NCBI RefSeq assembly: GCF_003573695.1
Contig: NC_039365.1
Coordinates: 130,163,466 to 130,227,465, forward strand
Length of the DNA: 64,000 nucleotides
DNA from: Papaver somniferum
Lineage: Eukaryota; Streptophyta; Magnoliopsida; Ranunculales; Papaveraceae
Direction: 5' to 3'
Shown: positions 33,878 to 45,119 of the stretch, piece after piece
How positions within the stretch are numbered: position 1 is the stretch's first letter
Layout: the number at the start of each line of letters is the position of its first letter
Position numbers and translations under genes: made by a program
Notes under the pieces: generated by a model
What the model was told of the DNA's origin: nothing
Databases searched by the model: none
What the model saw: the letters and a program-made list of their open reading frames with translations, nothing else

Positions 33878-34465
33878 GTGTGTATGCATCAGATTCATTT
33901 AGAGGAAGACTCCAAACCTTCTAGGGAGATGCAACGTCGACTGAACCCTAACATGAAAGAGGTAGTTCGAAAAGAGGTGCTTAAGTTGTTAGATGCGGGT
34001 ATTATTTACCCAATTTCAGACAGTAAGTGGGTCAGCCCTGTTCAGGTTGTCCCCAAGAAATCAGGTATCACTGTAGTCCAGAATGATAATAATGAATTAA
34101 TCCCAACCCGAGTGACCACGGGATGGCGTGTGTGTATTGACTATAGGAAATTGAACAAGGTCACAAGGAAGGATCACTTTCCCCTTCCTTTTATCGACCA
34201 AATGCTAGAGCGATTAGCTGGACATAGTCACTATTGCTTCTTAGATGGCTACTCCGGTTATAATCAGATCGTTATTGCCCCAGAAGACCAAGAGAAAACC
34301 ACTTTTACCTGTCCCTTTGGTACCTTTGCGTATAGACGCATGCCTTTCGGGCTATGTAATGCCCCTGCGACTTTTCAGCGTTGTATGATGAGCATATTTT
34401 CTGATATGGTAGAACGGTTCTTAGAGGTCTTTATGGATGATTTTTCAGTGTTTGGTTCATTTTGA
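33878..34465 (+). pseudogene. Athila-type reverse transcriptase, uninterrupted core
   Basis: 195-codon open frame holding most of the RT palm: LDAGIIYPISDSKWVSPVQVVPKK, RVCIDYRKLNKVTRKDHFPLPF, HYCFLDGYSGYNQI, TFTCPFGTFAYRRMPFGLCNAPATFQ, and catalytic FMDDFSVF at about residues 184-191. FMDD in place of YxDD is the lineage's normal form. Upstream 33561-33877 (protease-RT linker) has several stops. The frame breaks one base after the catalytic box, so the domain is complete only to box 5. Confidence 0.93.
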
Positions 34466-35230
34466 TGAGTGCTTGCATCATTTGACATTAGTGTTGACTA
34501 GGTGTAAGGAAAAAATTTAGTGCTTAATTGGGAAAAATGCCATTTCATGGTTGAATCAGGAATTGTCTTAGGGCACATCGTTTCTTCAAAGGGTATAGAG
34601 GTAGACAAAGCCAAATTGACCTTATTAAGACTCTACAGGTCCCAAAAACCGTAAAAGATATTAGGTCATTCTTAGGGCATGCAGGTTTTTACCGTCGATT
34701 CATTAAGGATTTTAGCTTGATTTCTAGACCTCTTTGCAATTTGCTTGCAAAAGATGTTAAGTTTGTCTTTGATGATGCTTGCTTAAGGCTTTTGATAAGC
34801 TTAAAACGTACTCACTACTGCCCCGATAGTCCAGGCACCCTGGAACCTACCCTTTGAGATCATGTGACGCTTCAGATTATGCTATAGGCGTTGTGCTAGG
34901 TCAGCGAGAAAACATTACTCCATGTGATTTACTATGCTAGAAAACTCTGAATGATGCCCAAATGAACTATACAACTACCGAGAAGAATTGCTATCCATCG
35001 TGTTTTCCTTGGATAGTTTAGATCCTATTTATTAGGTTCTAAGATCGTAATCTATACTGATCATGCTGCTTTGAAATACCTTTTATCTAAGAAGGATACC
35101 AAACCTAGATTGATTAGATGGATTTTGTTACAAGAATTTTTTCCAGACATTAGAGACAAAAAGGGTGCAGAGAATGTGGTAGCAGACCACTTGTCTAGGC
35201 TAGTTGTTAGTTCCCCTAATTCCCTTCCTA
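34466..35230 (+). pseudogene. Athila-type RT thumb and RNase H, multiply frameshifted
   Basis: Segments in changing phase, all in the right order: [52 protein letters not shown] (connection), then RNase H with [54 protein letters not shown] (from about 35050, in frame with the integrase). At least five small indels by my reading. The conserved Asp and Glu residues of RNase H are still visible across frames. Confidence 0.85.
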
Positions 35231-36576
35231 TAAGGGATAGTTTTCCTGATGAACAATTGTTCTCTGTTTCCCAATCACCTTGGTATGCAAATATAGTGAA
35301 TTATCTTGTTACTGGTCGAATGCCTCAACATTGGGGTAAGCAAGATCGTTCTAGGTTTTTAGCCGAGGTTAAGCATTTCTTTTGGGACGATCCTTATCTG
35401 TTTAAGTATTGTCCGGACCAGATTATTAGGAGATGTGTATCTGAGAGTGACCAGTCTAGTATTATCTCCTTTTGTCATGAACATGCATGTGGGGGTCATT
35501 TTAATGCTAAGAAGACTGCTGCTAAGATTTTGCAGTGTGGATTTTACTGGCCTTCGTTGTTTAAAGATTCCAATAGTCATTATGTTTCTTGTGAGCGTTG
35601 CCAGAAGTTAAGAACCATTTCCCGTAGAAATATGATGCCTTTGAACCCTATTTTAGTGATTGAGGTCTTTGATGTGATGGGCATTGATTTTATGGGTCCA
35701 TTTCCTATTTCGTTTGGTTATCTTTACATACTTGTCGCTGTAGACTATGTGTGTAAGTGGGTTGAGGCGGTTCCGTGTAAAACAAATGACCACAGGGTCG
35801 TAGTCCATTTTTTGAAAGAGAATATACTTACACGTTTTGGTACGCCGCGAGCTATAATTAGTGATGGAGGTTCACACTTTTGTAATAGACCGTTTGCTCT
35901 TTTAATGAAACAATACGGTATTACCCATAAAGTAGCAACCCCTTATCAACCTCAGACTAGTGGTCAGGTAGAGGTTTCCAATAGGGAAATTAAACGTATT
36001 CTAGAGAAAACAGTTAATCCAAATAGGAAAGACTGGTCGTCGAGGCTTACTGATGCCTTATGGGATTACCGTACTGCGTTTAAGACACCCATTGGAATGT
36101 CACCTTATCGTTTAGTATTTGGCAAGGCATGTCACCTTCCTGTTGAGTTAGAGAATCGAGCCTATTGGGCTATTATGAACTTAAACTTTTCACTTGACAA
36201 GGCATGAGCTCAAAGAACGCTCCAGCTCAATGAGTTGGATGAGATTCGTAGAGATGCATACGATATTGCTAAGGAGTATAAAAAAAAAATGAAACTTGTG
36301 CATGATAGGAATATTTTACGAAATTCATTTTCTCCAGGTCAAAAAGTTCTTCTATATGACATTCGGTTGCATATATTCCCCGGGAAGTTGCGCTCTCGAT
36401 GGACCGATCCTTTTGTGGTCCGTACTGTTTTTTCTCATGGCGCTGTTGAGATTGAGACACCAGATGGTAGTAGTTCTTCGAAGGTTAACGGTCAGCGATT
36501 GAATCCCTTTATAGAGCCTTTTCCTACAGGTGATGTTGAGGAGGTCCCTCTGGAGGACCCTGTTTACCTTGATTAA
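35071..36576 (+). pseudogene. Athila-type integrase, catalytic part uninterrupted
   Basis: A 378-codon open frame (35071-36207), then a second frame from 36235 after TGA at 36205. The HHCC zinc finger is H136/H143...C174/C177. The catalytic triad is D206 (GIDFMGP), D265 (ISDGGSHF) and E301 (QVEVSNREI) with the canonical 35-residue D-E spacing. [31 protein letters not shown] follows. The second frame carries the C-terminal GPY/F-like module FSPGQKVLLYD...LRSRWTDPFVVRTVFSHGAVEIETPDGS. All catalytic residues are present, but one stop separates core and C-terminal domain. It belongs to a nuclear-acting enzyme of the element. Confidence 0.93.
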
Positions 36577-37791
36577 CCATCGAGGCGATTTTGTATGTTG
36601 TATATTATTTTTGTAGGTTTTTGGTTACACTTCACCCAGGTACTATCTTTCCGACTTCTCTCTTTACTATTTCCTCATGTTACTTATATTTTTGGTACTG
36701 TTCTTTAATTAGAAACATTGAGGACAATGTTAGATTTAAGTTTGGGGGTGGGGTAGAACTTTTTGTTACCTTTTAGTTGCAATAAATAAACTCCAGAGCC
36801 TAGAAATTTATCCTTATTAAGGATGGCACTACCCAATCTAAGTGGATGGAAGCATTTTGGTTGTAGGAGTTGAGGGACCAATCTGATTAGATGGAAACAT
36901 CTAAAGAGTCTATTCATAAAAGCATAGAGCTCAGGTGTTAGAAATAACATGGTAGTTTCGCCATGTCTCATTGTGTCCTTTTCACTTCTATTTTTTATTT
37001 TTATTTTTTTTCTTTTTAACATATGTTTCTCTAAGTGATTAGGTGGGGCTCACAATTCAAGTTGTTACCATTTCTAGGGTGAAATAGAGTGATTGAGATA
37101 GCCAATAAAAAAAAAAGAGAAATTGAGACCAGACCATCAGACCAGTTGGAATAAATTCAATAAAGTCGACCACTGGAACCCTTGTATATGCCAGTTGTGT
37201 TGACCTAGAGTTAGGATTATCGACCACTGGTACCCTTGTATATGCCAGTGTGTTGATATTAGTTAGACCGGTATCTCAGTCCATTAGGATAGGTTCATTA
37301 TGGCAGTGGCCTTTAGACAGATATGAGAAACACCATTCACCTTAGTCAACATCAAAACCATCTATGTTTTTCTATACCCATCTTCTTAATCTATCCATGT
37401 GATTTGTTTGATTCTGAGTTTGGATGCGACTATCTGAGTAGACCTCTGTCACTTTATATGAATTTTAGTATGCTTGAGTGCTAACTCGTGTACAACAATT
37501 GGAATTTCGCATCAGGGTACTTCCTCATGTAGTCAATAAGTATGCCAACCAAGGAGATTCTTTAGTGCCTTCCAAGGTTCTGTGTAGATAGCTAGGGTCT
37601 AGAGTATAAAGGTTTTGTGGGTATACCTCTGGTAAGCCATCCGGAGACAACACTCCGCCACTAGAGACACCTAGGGGTTTAAAGGATTATTGCATACGCT
37701 AAATGCAATCGACGATGCCTGCGACAGTGAGTTAGGATTTTATTTTACTTGATTTGCTCGAGGACTAGCAAATAATAAGTTTGAGGGTATT
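36577..37791 (+). other. 3' non-coding tail of the Athila-type element
   Basis: 1.2 kb with no env-like frame. A first purine tract TTTAAGTTTGGGGGTGGGG ends near 36753, just after pol. The second, AAGTTTGAGGGTATT at 37777-37791, abuts the 3' LTR and is the functional one by position. A near-duplicate phrase CGACCACTGG(A/T)ACCCTTG repeats at 37159 and 37218. Confidence 0.7.
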
Positions 37792-39372
37792 TGATAGACG
37801 CATTTATGTGTCTAATATATCTCAATTGTATATATTGTTAGTGCTCGATGTTATACTTATTTGGTTATTTTATGTATGTGTAGGTGTTTTTGGAAAAATA
37901 AGCTTTTGCGGCGAAAGTGGCTCAAAATGTGGCACCTTGAACCCCCGTGGATAACGTACCAGAAGCACCCCAGAAGTATGTTGGAGACACCCCAGAAATA
38001 CCCCGGAGGAACCCCGAAAAAGTGCTGAAAACATCCCTGAGAAAGCAATTTTGGCACCCGCGTTTTGGATAAGGGCCACCCCAGGGCACCCCAAGTCTGA
38101 TGCTAAAGGCACCCCTACTATGGATAGGGGGAGCTCCCCCTTTCTTCACAAATTCAAATTTCAAATTTGGCGGTAAAACAAACCAGCATGCATGCAGATT
38201 AGGGTTCACATTCTTGGGAAGATTTAAGGAGATTCAATCTCGGATTTTTGTTGGGCTGGACTTCCTAGAGCATAACAGGGTCGGTATATGTGATTAGATC
38301 GAATGAATTGGGTTAGATCGACCGGGAGAAGGAAACAGAGTTGTTGTGGTCACGGGTTGCTGTTGGAGGATTTTTCGACAATTCAGGGAGATTAAAGGCT
38401 AGAAAAGCTTCCCCAACATTCGTAGTTATCTAATAAAGAGTTTGGAAGTATTGTGAGAGGTCAAAATACGCGTGAAGAGAGTATGGTAGAAAGAAAACTC
38501 CGAAACTTGTTGTGGAGATAAACCAAGATTTTGAGGGAGATTTAATCGAGTTGTGGCCTATAAAAGGAGAGGGGATAAGTCATATAAGAAGTACGAAACC
38601 TTATGAGAAGTTTAGAGGAGAATAGAGAGCTCCAGAGATTGAGTTGCAGGAAAAATACAATATTCTGCTTCTGCTGCTGAAGAGGAAGAACACGGAGAAC
38701 ATATTACACCCAATAGCAGTCGTTATATTACTACAGCAGATCACTATCGTTGTTAAACAGTCTTAAAATCCTGTAACAGTGACGTTTGTAACACACTTAC
38801 GGCGTTGCAAATCTCTGTGTTATTACCTTCTCTTCTTTTTAATTATCTTTTGAGCCATAAACAATTATTTTGAGATCATGATTAATATGAGGATCTAAAC
38901 CCCATTGCTGAGGCGATATAGGAAGCTATTTTTCCAACAAAAAGCGGTACAATCTATTGTATTTAATTTATTGCAATTATTATTATGATTATTTGCCTTG
39001 AACTATTATTGAATATGATTTTTATTTGAGTGATTGTGATCTATTTTGATGGAGTATGCTTAGTTTATAGACTCTTGATGCTTCATACTTGGTATTTACA
39101 ATTATTACTTTTGAAAATCTATTAGTTGCAATATTTTAGAATCAAATTAAACGAGAAAATTGCATGAATATAAATATTTGGACTAAATCACTTTGAACTT
39201 GGAAAATAGTGGAATCTTAGCCTCAGTGTTCTTTTAATATTTATACCAACTTTGTCCGTGTTTGTTATAATTATTAGTCAGTTTTCTATCTGGTTTTGAA
39301 TTTAAGTCTAAAGTCATCCTTCACAAGTTCGAGAATCGAATCACTTTTTACCGCTATCTACAAATCACATCA
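37792..39372 (+). repeat. 3' LTR of the Athila-type element
   Basis: 1581 bp, the same length as the 5' LTR, with a few dozen scattered differences by eye. TATAAAAG at 38559-38566. Followed by duplication CCGAT. Confidence 0.93.
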
Positions 39373-39974
39373 CCGATCTACTCAATTAATCAATCCAATC
39401 TACCACAAGGATAAACCGATTATTAATTGGATCCTCTTTTACCCAAAAAAGTATTGTGCACACCAAAGATTATAAAACCCAAGTCAGATCTTCAATATCT
39501 TCTTTGTCTTCAAATCTTCTTAAATCTTCAATAAAAACTTGCACACAATCACTTGAATCTCTTGTGATCAATCACACACATAACGGAGTCTGTTAACAAT
39601 GGATTATCACAAGATCGTCTTTAGAACTAACAACAGTCTAAAGATCCCTGTCGAAACTCTGAACTAGTTTGAGTGAATCTTATATCAGAATAGAATATTC
39701 TCAAGAATAAACAAACTAGGTGCAATCAGATTTCAACCACCTTTAGTCAATCAAATCAATGGAAAACAAAGATAAACCGCAATTATCTAGTTTCCCACCA
39801 ACGGGTCGCGCTAGATCTTCTCAATCCTAAAGAAGACTTTAAAACAAGCGGCCGTAAGAGATTTCACCTAATTAGATTACTCTCCTCTCTGATAGGCGGC
39901 TATACCAGTAACAAAGACAAAAGAGGAAGTTTGTTGTTACGAAAGATTAGTTTGCTAGAAAGGAAAACTTCGTT

Positions 39975-39982
39975 TATTTATA
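39975..39982 (-). promoter_or_regulatory. TATA box of the interrupted solo LTR
   Basis: TATTTATA on the + strand, i.e. TATAAATA in LTR orientation, at the family-1 position. Confidence 0.5.
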
Positions 39983-40502
39983 GACAAGGAAGTTTGGACA
40001 CCAAGGAATTTCCAAAACCGGAAATATTCTCAAGATATTCATAAATGCACAAATTCGGTTTTCATAATTCCTGGAAATGCTCTGTCCAAAAAGAACAATT
40101 GAAATCTCTCAGAAATCTAATTAGTGAATGCACATTACTAATTCTGTAATTTTCCTACAAAGTTAAATTAATAACCTTAATTAAAAGATTCTTAACTAAC
40201 TTATGTTTCAATCATGGGATTCTCTTCCCTTAGTCGTTAAGGAATATGTTTGAACAATTATAGAAATAAACATTCACAACACGTGTTCAAAGTTTGTCGA
40301 CATCTTTACTTTGTAAGTTCTCTTTCATACTTACAACCTTGAAACCGATTTGCCACACTTCCAAACAAGTTTAGAATTGGTTCATATAACTTTCAAGAAC
40401 TATGTGATTGATCAAACCAACATTCAATCACAATCATGGGTTTACAGTTCTACCAAAACAAGTTTCGGTTCTACCTCTATGTGAGTACTACGCATAGTCA
40501 CA

Positions 40503-40712
40503 CTAGCTTCCCAAAGATTCGGTTGACTAGGTACTAGGATCGGTTCCCCACATATATATGGTATCTAACTTATATGTGTTGCACATGTCCATAGGATCGG
40601 TTCCCCTTTCTGATATAAACCTTGATGCACCCCATACAAGGATCGGTTCCCCTTGATATAATGCACCCCTTACAAGGATCGGTTCCCTTTCCCTTACTAG
40701 GATCAGTTCCCT
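40503..40712 (-). repeat. LTR minisatellite, ACCGATCCTAGT family
   Basis: Five to six copies of AGGATCGGTTCCCC (plus strand), the reverse complement of the array at 13494, with irregular spacers. Confidence 0.7.
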
Positions 40713-41434
40713 TTCCCCAAGGCAGACATAATCCGATCATATCACAGGTGATTACTAAGATTGGTTTTACTAATAAAATTTATACCAATACAAAAGTCAG
40801 GACTTTGTGAATAGTTCTACCAAGAACACAACAAGTTGTGAGCGGTTATACTCTATCACACATATTGGTTGTTCATAAGATATGCAATGAATAAAAAAAC
40901 CAATAACTCCTGGCAATTTCCTTTTCGGTTCACAAACAAGTTTATGAACTTACTTCCTTAGAAAACATGTAAACATTGTTTCCTAGGATGAAATCCTCAC
41001 CTCATACCCATACATAATCACAATAGCATTCAAATGATTATTGCGATGTCTTATCTACAAAGTTTAAGGTTACCTCGTATTGTATTCCTTAATACTATGT
41101 CTATCTAGGGTTCATATATGCTTCGCAGTTACGTTTTCAATATGCGCGACTTGAAAGATACGTTAGGGAATGAAACAGTTCAAGTCAAATATCACTAACC
41201 TCAAGTGGAAGGATGATTGCTGTCGTTGTAGCTCCTTGCTTCTTCACATCTTCAAGACTTCGCAATACTTGTAATGTCTCATATCTTAATGCTTTCAAGC
41301 TAACCTATACGAAGTTTAACTCTAGTACATAATCAAGCTACTCTTAACATGAGTTTTGATTTACTTAAATATTACAACCAAACTTGACATACCAACGCTT
41401 GGTGGGTTCAACCGAGCAATGCTCTAACAGACGG

Positions 41435-42185
41435 GTTTATTAATATCGTTTGATACTCTGGCCCAATTTTTAAAACCATTTGAGTATAATGTTTCCTTTA
41501 CCAGCGTGCCAAAATAACAAAACTTATGGCTAATTAACGATTGGTGCCCGATAAATGTCCAACACCTAACAATTAATACCCAACATTTAAAAAATTAAGG
41601 TTGGTACCTGAAATGACTGTTGATTGTCAAGTCAAACAGTTGACCAATTTCTTTTTTATTTTCTCTTATTATTACATAAAAATAAAAATGGGTTTCACAT
41701 ATTTACCCCACTGCCAAAATTTAAGTCCTATTTTTCTTCTTCCATCCCCTCACTTTACAATAGCCGATTCAAATTCGAAATCATCTCCTAATCCCTTTGA
41801 ACAATCTTCCATAAAATCCTTCGTTATACAATTTTTCATTCCCTTTGAAGATTAGGTCAGTATTCGTTAAAAGTATAAAAACGGATTGTTGGTTGTTGGT
41901 GGTGGATTTGTTGTACCCAGATCTAAACTTGATGATTTTGATTATAAATGATTACTAGATGCAAAAGAAGCTTCTCGAAATAAGGCATGATTATTGGGGA
42001 ATTAACATCCGTTTATCGAAATTGAATCCTCAAAATTGATGTTGGTCTTCGAGAACCAACATATGTATATCGAAACGCTTGGTGAGGAATCAACTCCTCG
42101 TGATAAACCCAAAAAACGAAATAAAATAAAACTCCAGTTAATATTATAACCTAATTTGTACAAAACAATCATCATCAACTACTCC
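41435..42185. other. Unassigned non-coding DNA
   Basis: 750 bp, AT-rich. It continues the sequence left of 27822 once the solo LTR is removed. No gene or terminal repeats seen. GTTGATTGTCAAGTCAAACAGTTGACC at 41620-41646 is an imperfect inverted repeat. It borders a truncated LTR at 42186. Confidence 0.5.
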
Positions 42186-42376
42186 AGTTTCTTGTTAGTT
42201 CTTCGTCTTTGCATGATGAACACCGTGGAGTCTAGAGCTCAACTACACTTTCTATCCTAGTCCGAGACTTAGCTATTAGTAAACTAGAAATCAAGACTTA
42301 TAGTTTTGGCAACTAAACTTGACAAACAAGCTTGAGATAGCAACACTTGTGAGTTCGACCGAGCAGTGCTCTAACA
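42186..42376 (-). repeat. 3' LTR of copia E, truncated
   Basis: Starts TGTTAGAGCACTGCTCGG at 42376 and matches the first ~190 bp of the 5' LTR (58530 downward) closely, then ends in unrelated sequence near 42186. Confidence 0.8.
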
Positions 42377-42388
42377 ATCTCCCCTTTT
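42377..42388 (-). other. Polypurine tract of copia E
   Basis: AAAAGGGGAGAT on the minus strand, adjoining the LTR, the same form as AAAAGGGGGGAGAT in copia A. Confidence 0.8.
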
Positions 42389-43853
42389 GTCAATTTTAGT
42401 GACAAAACTATCAATACATATGGAATACAAAATAAATAAATAAACTTTTGTAGCTTCTCTTCCACATGCATGATCTCCTTGGTTCTTCAACATTACTCGG
42501 AATCTTCGTCACTTCCAAGTACCCCAATAATTCCAAAGGTTGTAAGTTTAGTATCATCGTTGTTGATCCGTAGCTATAACAATGATAAAACAATAATTCT
42601 CAATCATTGTTACACAATGTTATATTATTATTACACAACATCAAAGTTCAATTGTATCACAACTTCGACAACAATACTATGGTGATATATATCACTCCCC
42701 CTTAGTCAATACTCGATCTCACATGGAAACCACTCCCCCTTACATAATTATCCGAAAACCATATGTATTTGTAGTGTGAACTACACATTAATACTCCCCC
42801 TTTTTGTCAATAAAATTGGCAAAGGTACGAAAACTAGTGGGATCCTCATGAAATTTCCATAGAGACACTTCATGACCAAAAGAAAGTACATATCAACTTT
42901 TTAGATACAATCAAACAGCCTTAGCTAAATGCATTCATCAAGGAGTTTATAAAGATACAGGATAACTCTATAATTCCACATCCGCACTCCCCACAAATAT
43001 TTGGCAATTAAGCACAAGTTCAATTAAGAACTTTCCCCCATAAAATGTCATTCTCGAGAGAACAACAAGAGCGACCTTACCTTCACAAGAAAATAAGGAT
43101 TTCTTTAGACATTAACAAATCACATAAGAGTATGAATTTGTATCCAAAAAAACTCAATTAAAATAACCACAAGAGAACCCATGATTAATTAATCGGAAAT
43201 GCTCAACATAAAATAACTTACGGAGCCACATAGTACATACATAAGAAATGTGGATCAGGGAAGATCAATACCGTGGAATAGACAAAGATTCATTATATTT
43301 CTCATCACCATTTGCACAATGACATATAATAAACATAATCTTTGTAAACAAAAGCTCATCCTATCTTCCATCAATATTTGCATAATGACATACAATAGGC
43401 TTATCTTTTTTTTTTGTAAAAAGTTTATTCAATCCTTTATCAATACTTGCATATTGACATACGAAAGACTTAACTTTTGACCACGTATGGGGCAATCATA
43501 GTTCACGGACGCAAACACACTCCCATAACAAATTGCAATATATAAAACCATAAAGATTAATACTGCAAAAATCATCTTCCAAACAAATTTTAGAATTTAA
43601 GCAAATAAATCTAAAAACATTGAAGATGAAAATCGTTGGACATAGCTATGTGTAATCACAATAATGGCTATTCCAAACTCTAGCTATTCTTCCTAAAAAC
43701 ACAAGAATAAAATTCTCATAAGAAGATTTCCTAGAAATTGAGACTTCTGAAAAATTATTTGTCGTCTCTGAACTCCTTGTCATCAACAACCATGGGCACA
43801 TAAGGTTCGTGAAGAAATGACTCAATTCCAACAAACCTTCTAGGTTGAAGATG
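42389..43853 (-). other. Post-gag non-coding region of copia E
   Basis: No pol-like frame on either strand. Includes GACAAAAAGGGGGAG (minus) near 42804, a second polypurine-like site that has a counterpart in copia A near 12381. Confidence 0.55.
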
Positions 43854-44099
43854 TCAAACTAGGGCCTTTTGAATTTCAAGAGTTCTCAAAACGCAAGCCT
43901 TTATTTGTTGAATCTCCTTGCTTGTCTCCTTCAACTCTTCAAGAACATCAGAAAACTTCTGAGAATTTGAAGGAACAACTTTTGGCTTCCTCACATTCCT
44001 TCTTTTTCTTTTCAAAGTTGAAGATAACGGAGATCTTTATTTTTCTTTCATGATTGATGGCTTAACAATCATATTAACATCTTTTCCATCAGAAGACAT
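43854..44099 (-). pseudogene. Small accessory ORF of copia E, one in-frame stop
   Basis: Minus-strand ATG at 44099; 20 codons (MSSDGKDVNMIVKPSIMKEK), TAA, then 60 more codons in the same phase to TGA at 43854. After the stop come a basic, NLS-like block KRKRRNVRKPK and a heptad-rich helix LEELKETSKEIQQIKA. Family unknown to me. It starts about 0.4 kb after the gag stop once the tandem insertion is removed, so it would be the second and last ORF of the element. A 246-bp frame with one stop can occur by chance, but its position, clean end and biased composition argue for a decayed gene. I found no clear counterpart in copia A. Confidence 0.45.
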
Positions 44100-44217
44100 G
44101 ATGCTTGGAGTATCCATAAGTGTACGGATTTGTGAGAGGAAATCACACTTCAACAAGCAGTCTTAAGTTAAAAAAAAGTTTCAGGGAAGGAAAATAGGAA
44201 TGTAGGGTTACAAAACC

Positions 44218-44222
44218 TTTAT
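44218..44222. repeat. Target-site duplication of the tandem (TTTAT)
   Basis: TTTAT here and at 54287-54291. Removing the tandem restores the copia E post-gag sequence. Confidence 0.9.
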
Positions 44223-44387
44223 TGTAACACCCCGTGTTTTTAGCATGGCGCATGCAGAAAGATGCGCCATGGCATGAGATGAAGATTCATCTCAAGCTTG
44301 GTTGCATGTTAAGAGGAATATTGGCCTAGAGCTAATATCACATCAAATGGTGCATTAGGCCAGTTGGGTAGATGGCCCTGGTAATGT

Positions 44388-44633
44388 ACAGCCAACATGG
44401 TTGGACACTGAGTTGGCAACGGACAGCCAACATGGCTGGACATCGAGTTGGCAGTGGACAACCAACATGGTTGGACACCGAGCTGGTAATGTACAACCAA
44501 CATGGCTGGACAACGGGTTGGCAGCGGACATCCAACATGGCTGGACACCGAGTTGGCAGTGGACACCCAACATGGATGGACACCGAGATGGTAATGTACA
44601 ACCAACATGGCTGGACATCAGAGTTGGCATTGG
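44388..44633 (+). repeat. 35-bp minisatellite, seven units
   Basis: Seven tandem units of form ACANCCAACATGGCTGGACA + CCGAGTTGGCAGTGG. Units of 35 bases shift phase each time, so long overlapping frames open on both strands; these are not genes. The second LTR keeps about one unit and the third none. Confidence 0.9.
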
Positions 44634-45112
44634 CAGTGAGCAGCCATCTTGGACGGTCATTCAAAAATTCATGGAAACGGCCATGAATAGTGAAGCAAGC
44701 ATGTCAATATGCTCCCCTTTCCATACTTGTAGAAATTCCATTAAGACATATATAGGGAGGGGTACTTGGTTGAAGGTGCATATACGAACCATGAACCAAG
44801 TGACATAGACTTAGAGATGTACATCCATCACGTCCCTTCACGGGACCTGGCTCAATAAATGTTCAGCCGTCATGGCCGGACATTGAAACTGGCCTGTGGG
44901 CCAGAACTGAATGTAAAACCATTACGGCCGTACATCGCAGTGGCCAGAAAGGTAAGGTGCATCCATCATGGCCTGGGGAGTTGATGAATGATTTTTGCTC
45001 CCCCAATTTGAGTTGTAAAAATGTCAAATTAACATATATAGGGAGGGGTAGTTGGTTGATGGTGCATATGCGGACTATGCACCAAGTAAGCTTCATAGAT
45101 TAGCCGGAAGAG

Positions 45113-45119
45113 TATAAAT
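45113..45119 (+). promoter_or_regulatory. TATA box, first tandem LTR
   Basis: TATAAAT; the counterpart in the second LTR is at 49513-49519. The third LTR has lost the region by deletion. Confidence 0.5.

Larger units (their letters stand above)
28561..39372 (+). mobile_element. Athila-type Ty3/gypsy retrotransposon, structurally complete
   Basis: 10,812 bp with two 1581-bp LTRs (28561-30141, 37792-39372) that differ by about 2-3% by eye. Perfect duplication CCGAT at 28556-28560 and 39373-39377. In order: primer site, long leader, gag, protease, RT, RNase H, integrase, a 1.2-kb non-coding tail with two purine tracts, 3' LTR. Athila marks seen: TTTGGCGCCG primer site, protease DLGASVNLLP, RT box FMDD, integrase context GIDFMGPFP...ILVAVDYV. 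Several frameshifts and stops make it non-autonomous despite modest LTR divergence. No env-like frame is visible after pol. It inserted in a solo copia LTR. Confidence 0.93.
27827..41429 (-). mobile_element. Solo LTR, copia family 1, split by the Athila-type element
   Basis: Minus-strand LTR starting TGTTAGAGCATTGC at 41429 and ending CTCTCCTTTTCA at 27827. Perfect duplication GACGG at 27822-27826 and 41430-41434. It lies in two pieces (41429-39373 and 28560-27827, about 2.79 kb in sum) because a 10.8-kb gypsy element sits inside. It is homologous to 12750-15586 and 15795-18596, with TATAAATA (minus) at 39975-39982 and the shared block at 28140-28191. There is no copia interior on either side. 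Confidence 0.9.

Noticed and set aside
36591..37791. Searched for an env-like ORF after the Athila pol
   Set aside because: Only short frames without a signal peptide plus transmembrane pattern; the tail is repetitive and non-coding.
44309..44808. Overlapping long frames on both strands (up to 135 codons)
   Set aside because: They are produced by a 35-bp tandem repeat that lacks stops; each unit shifts phase, so several frames open together. No protein motif.
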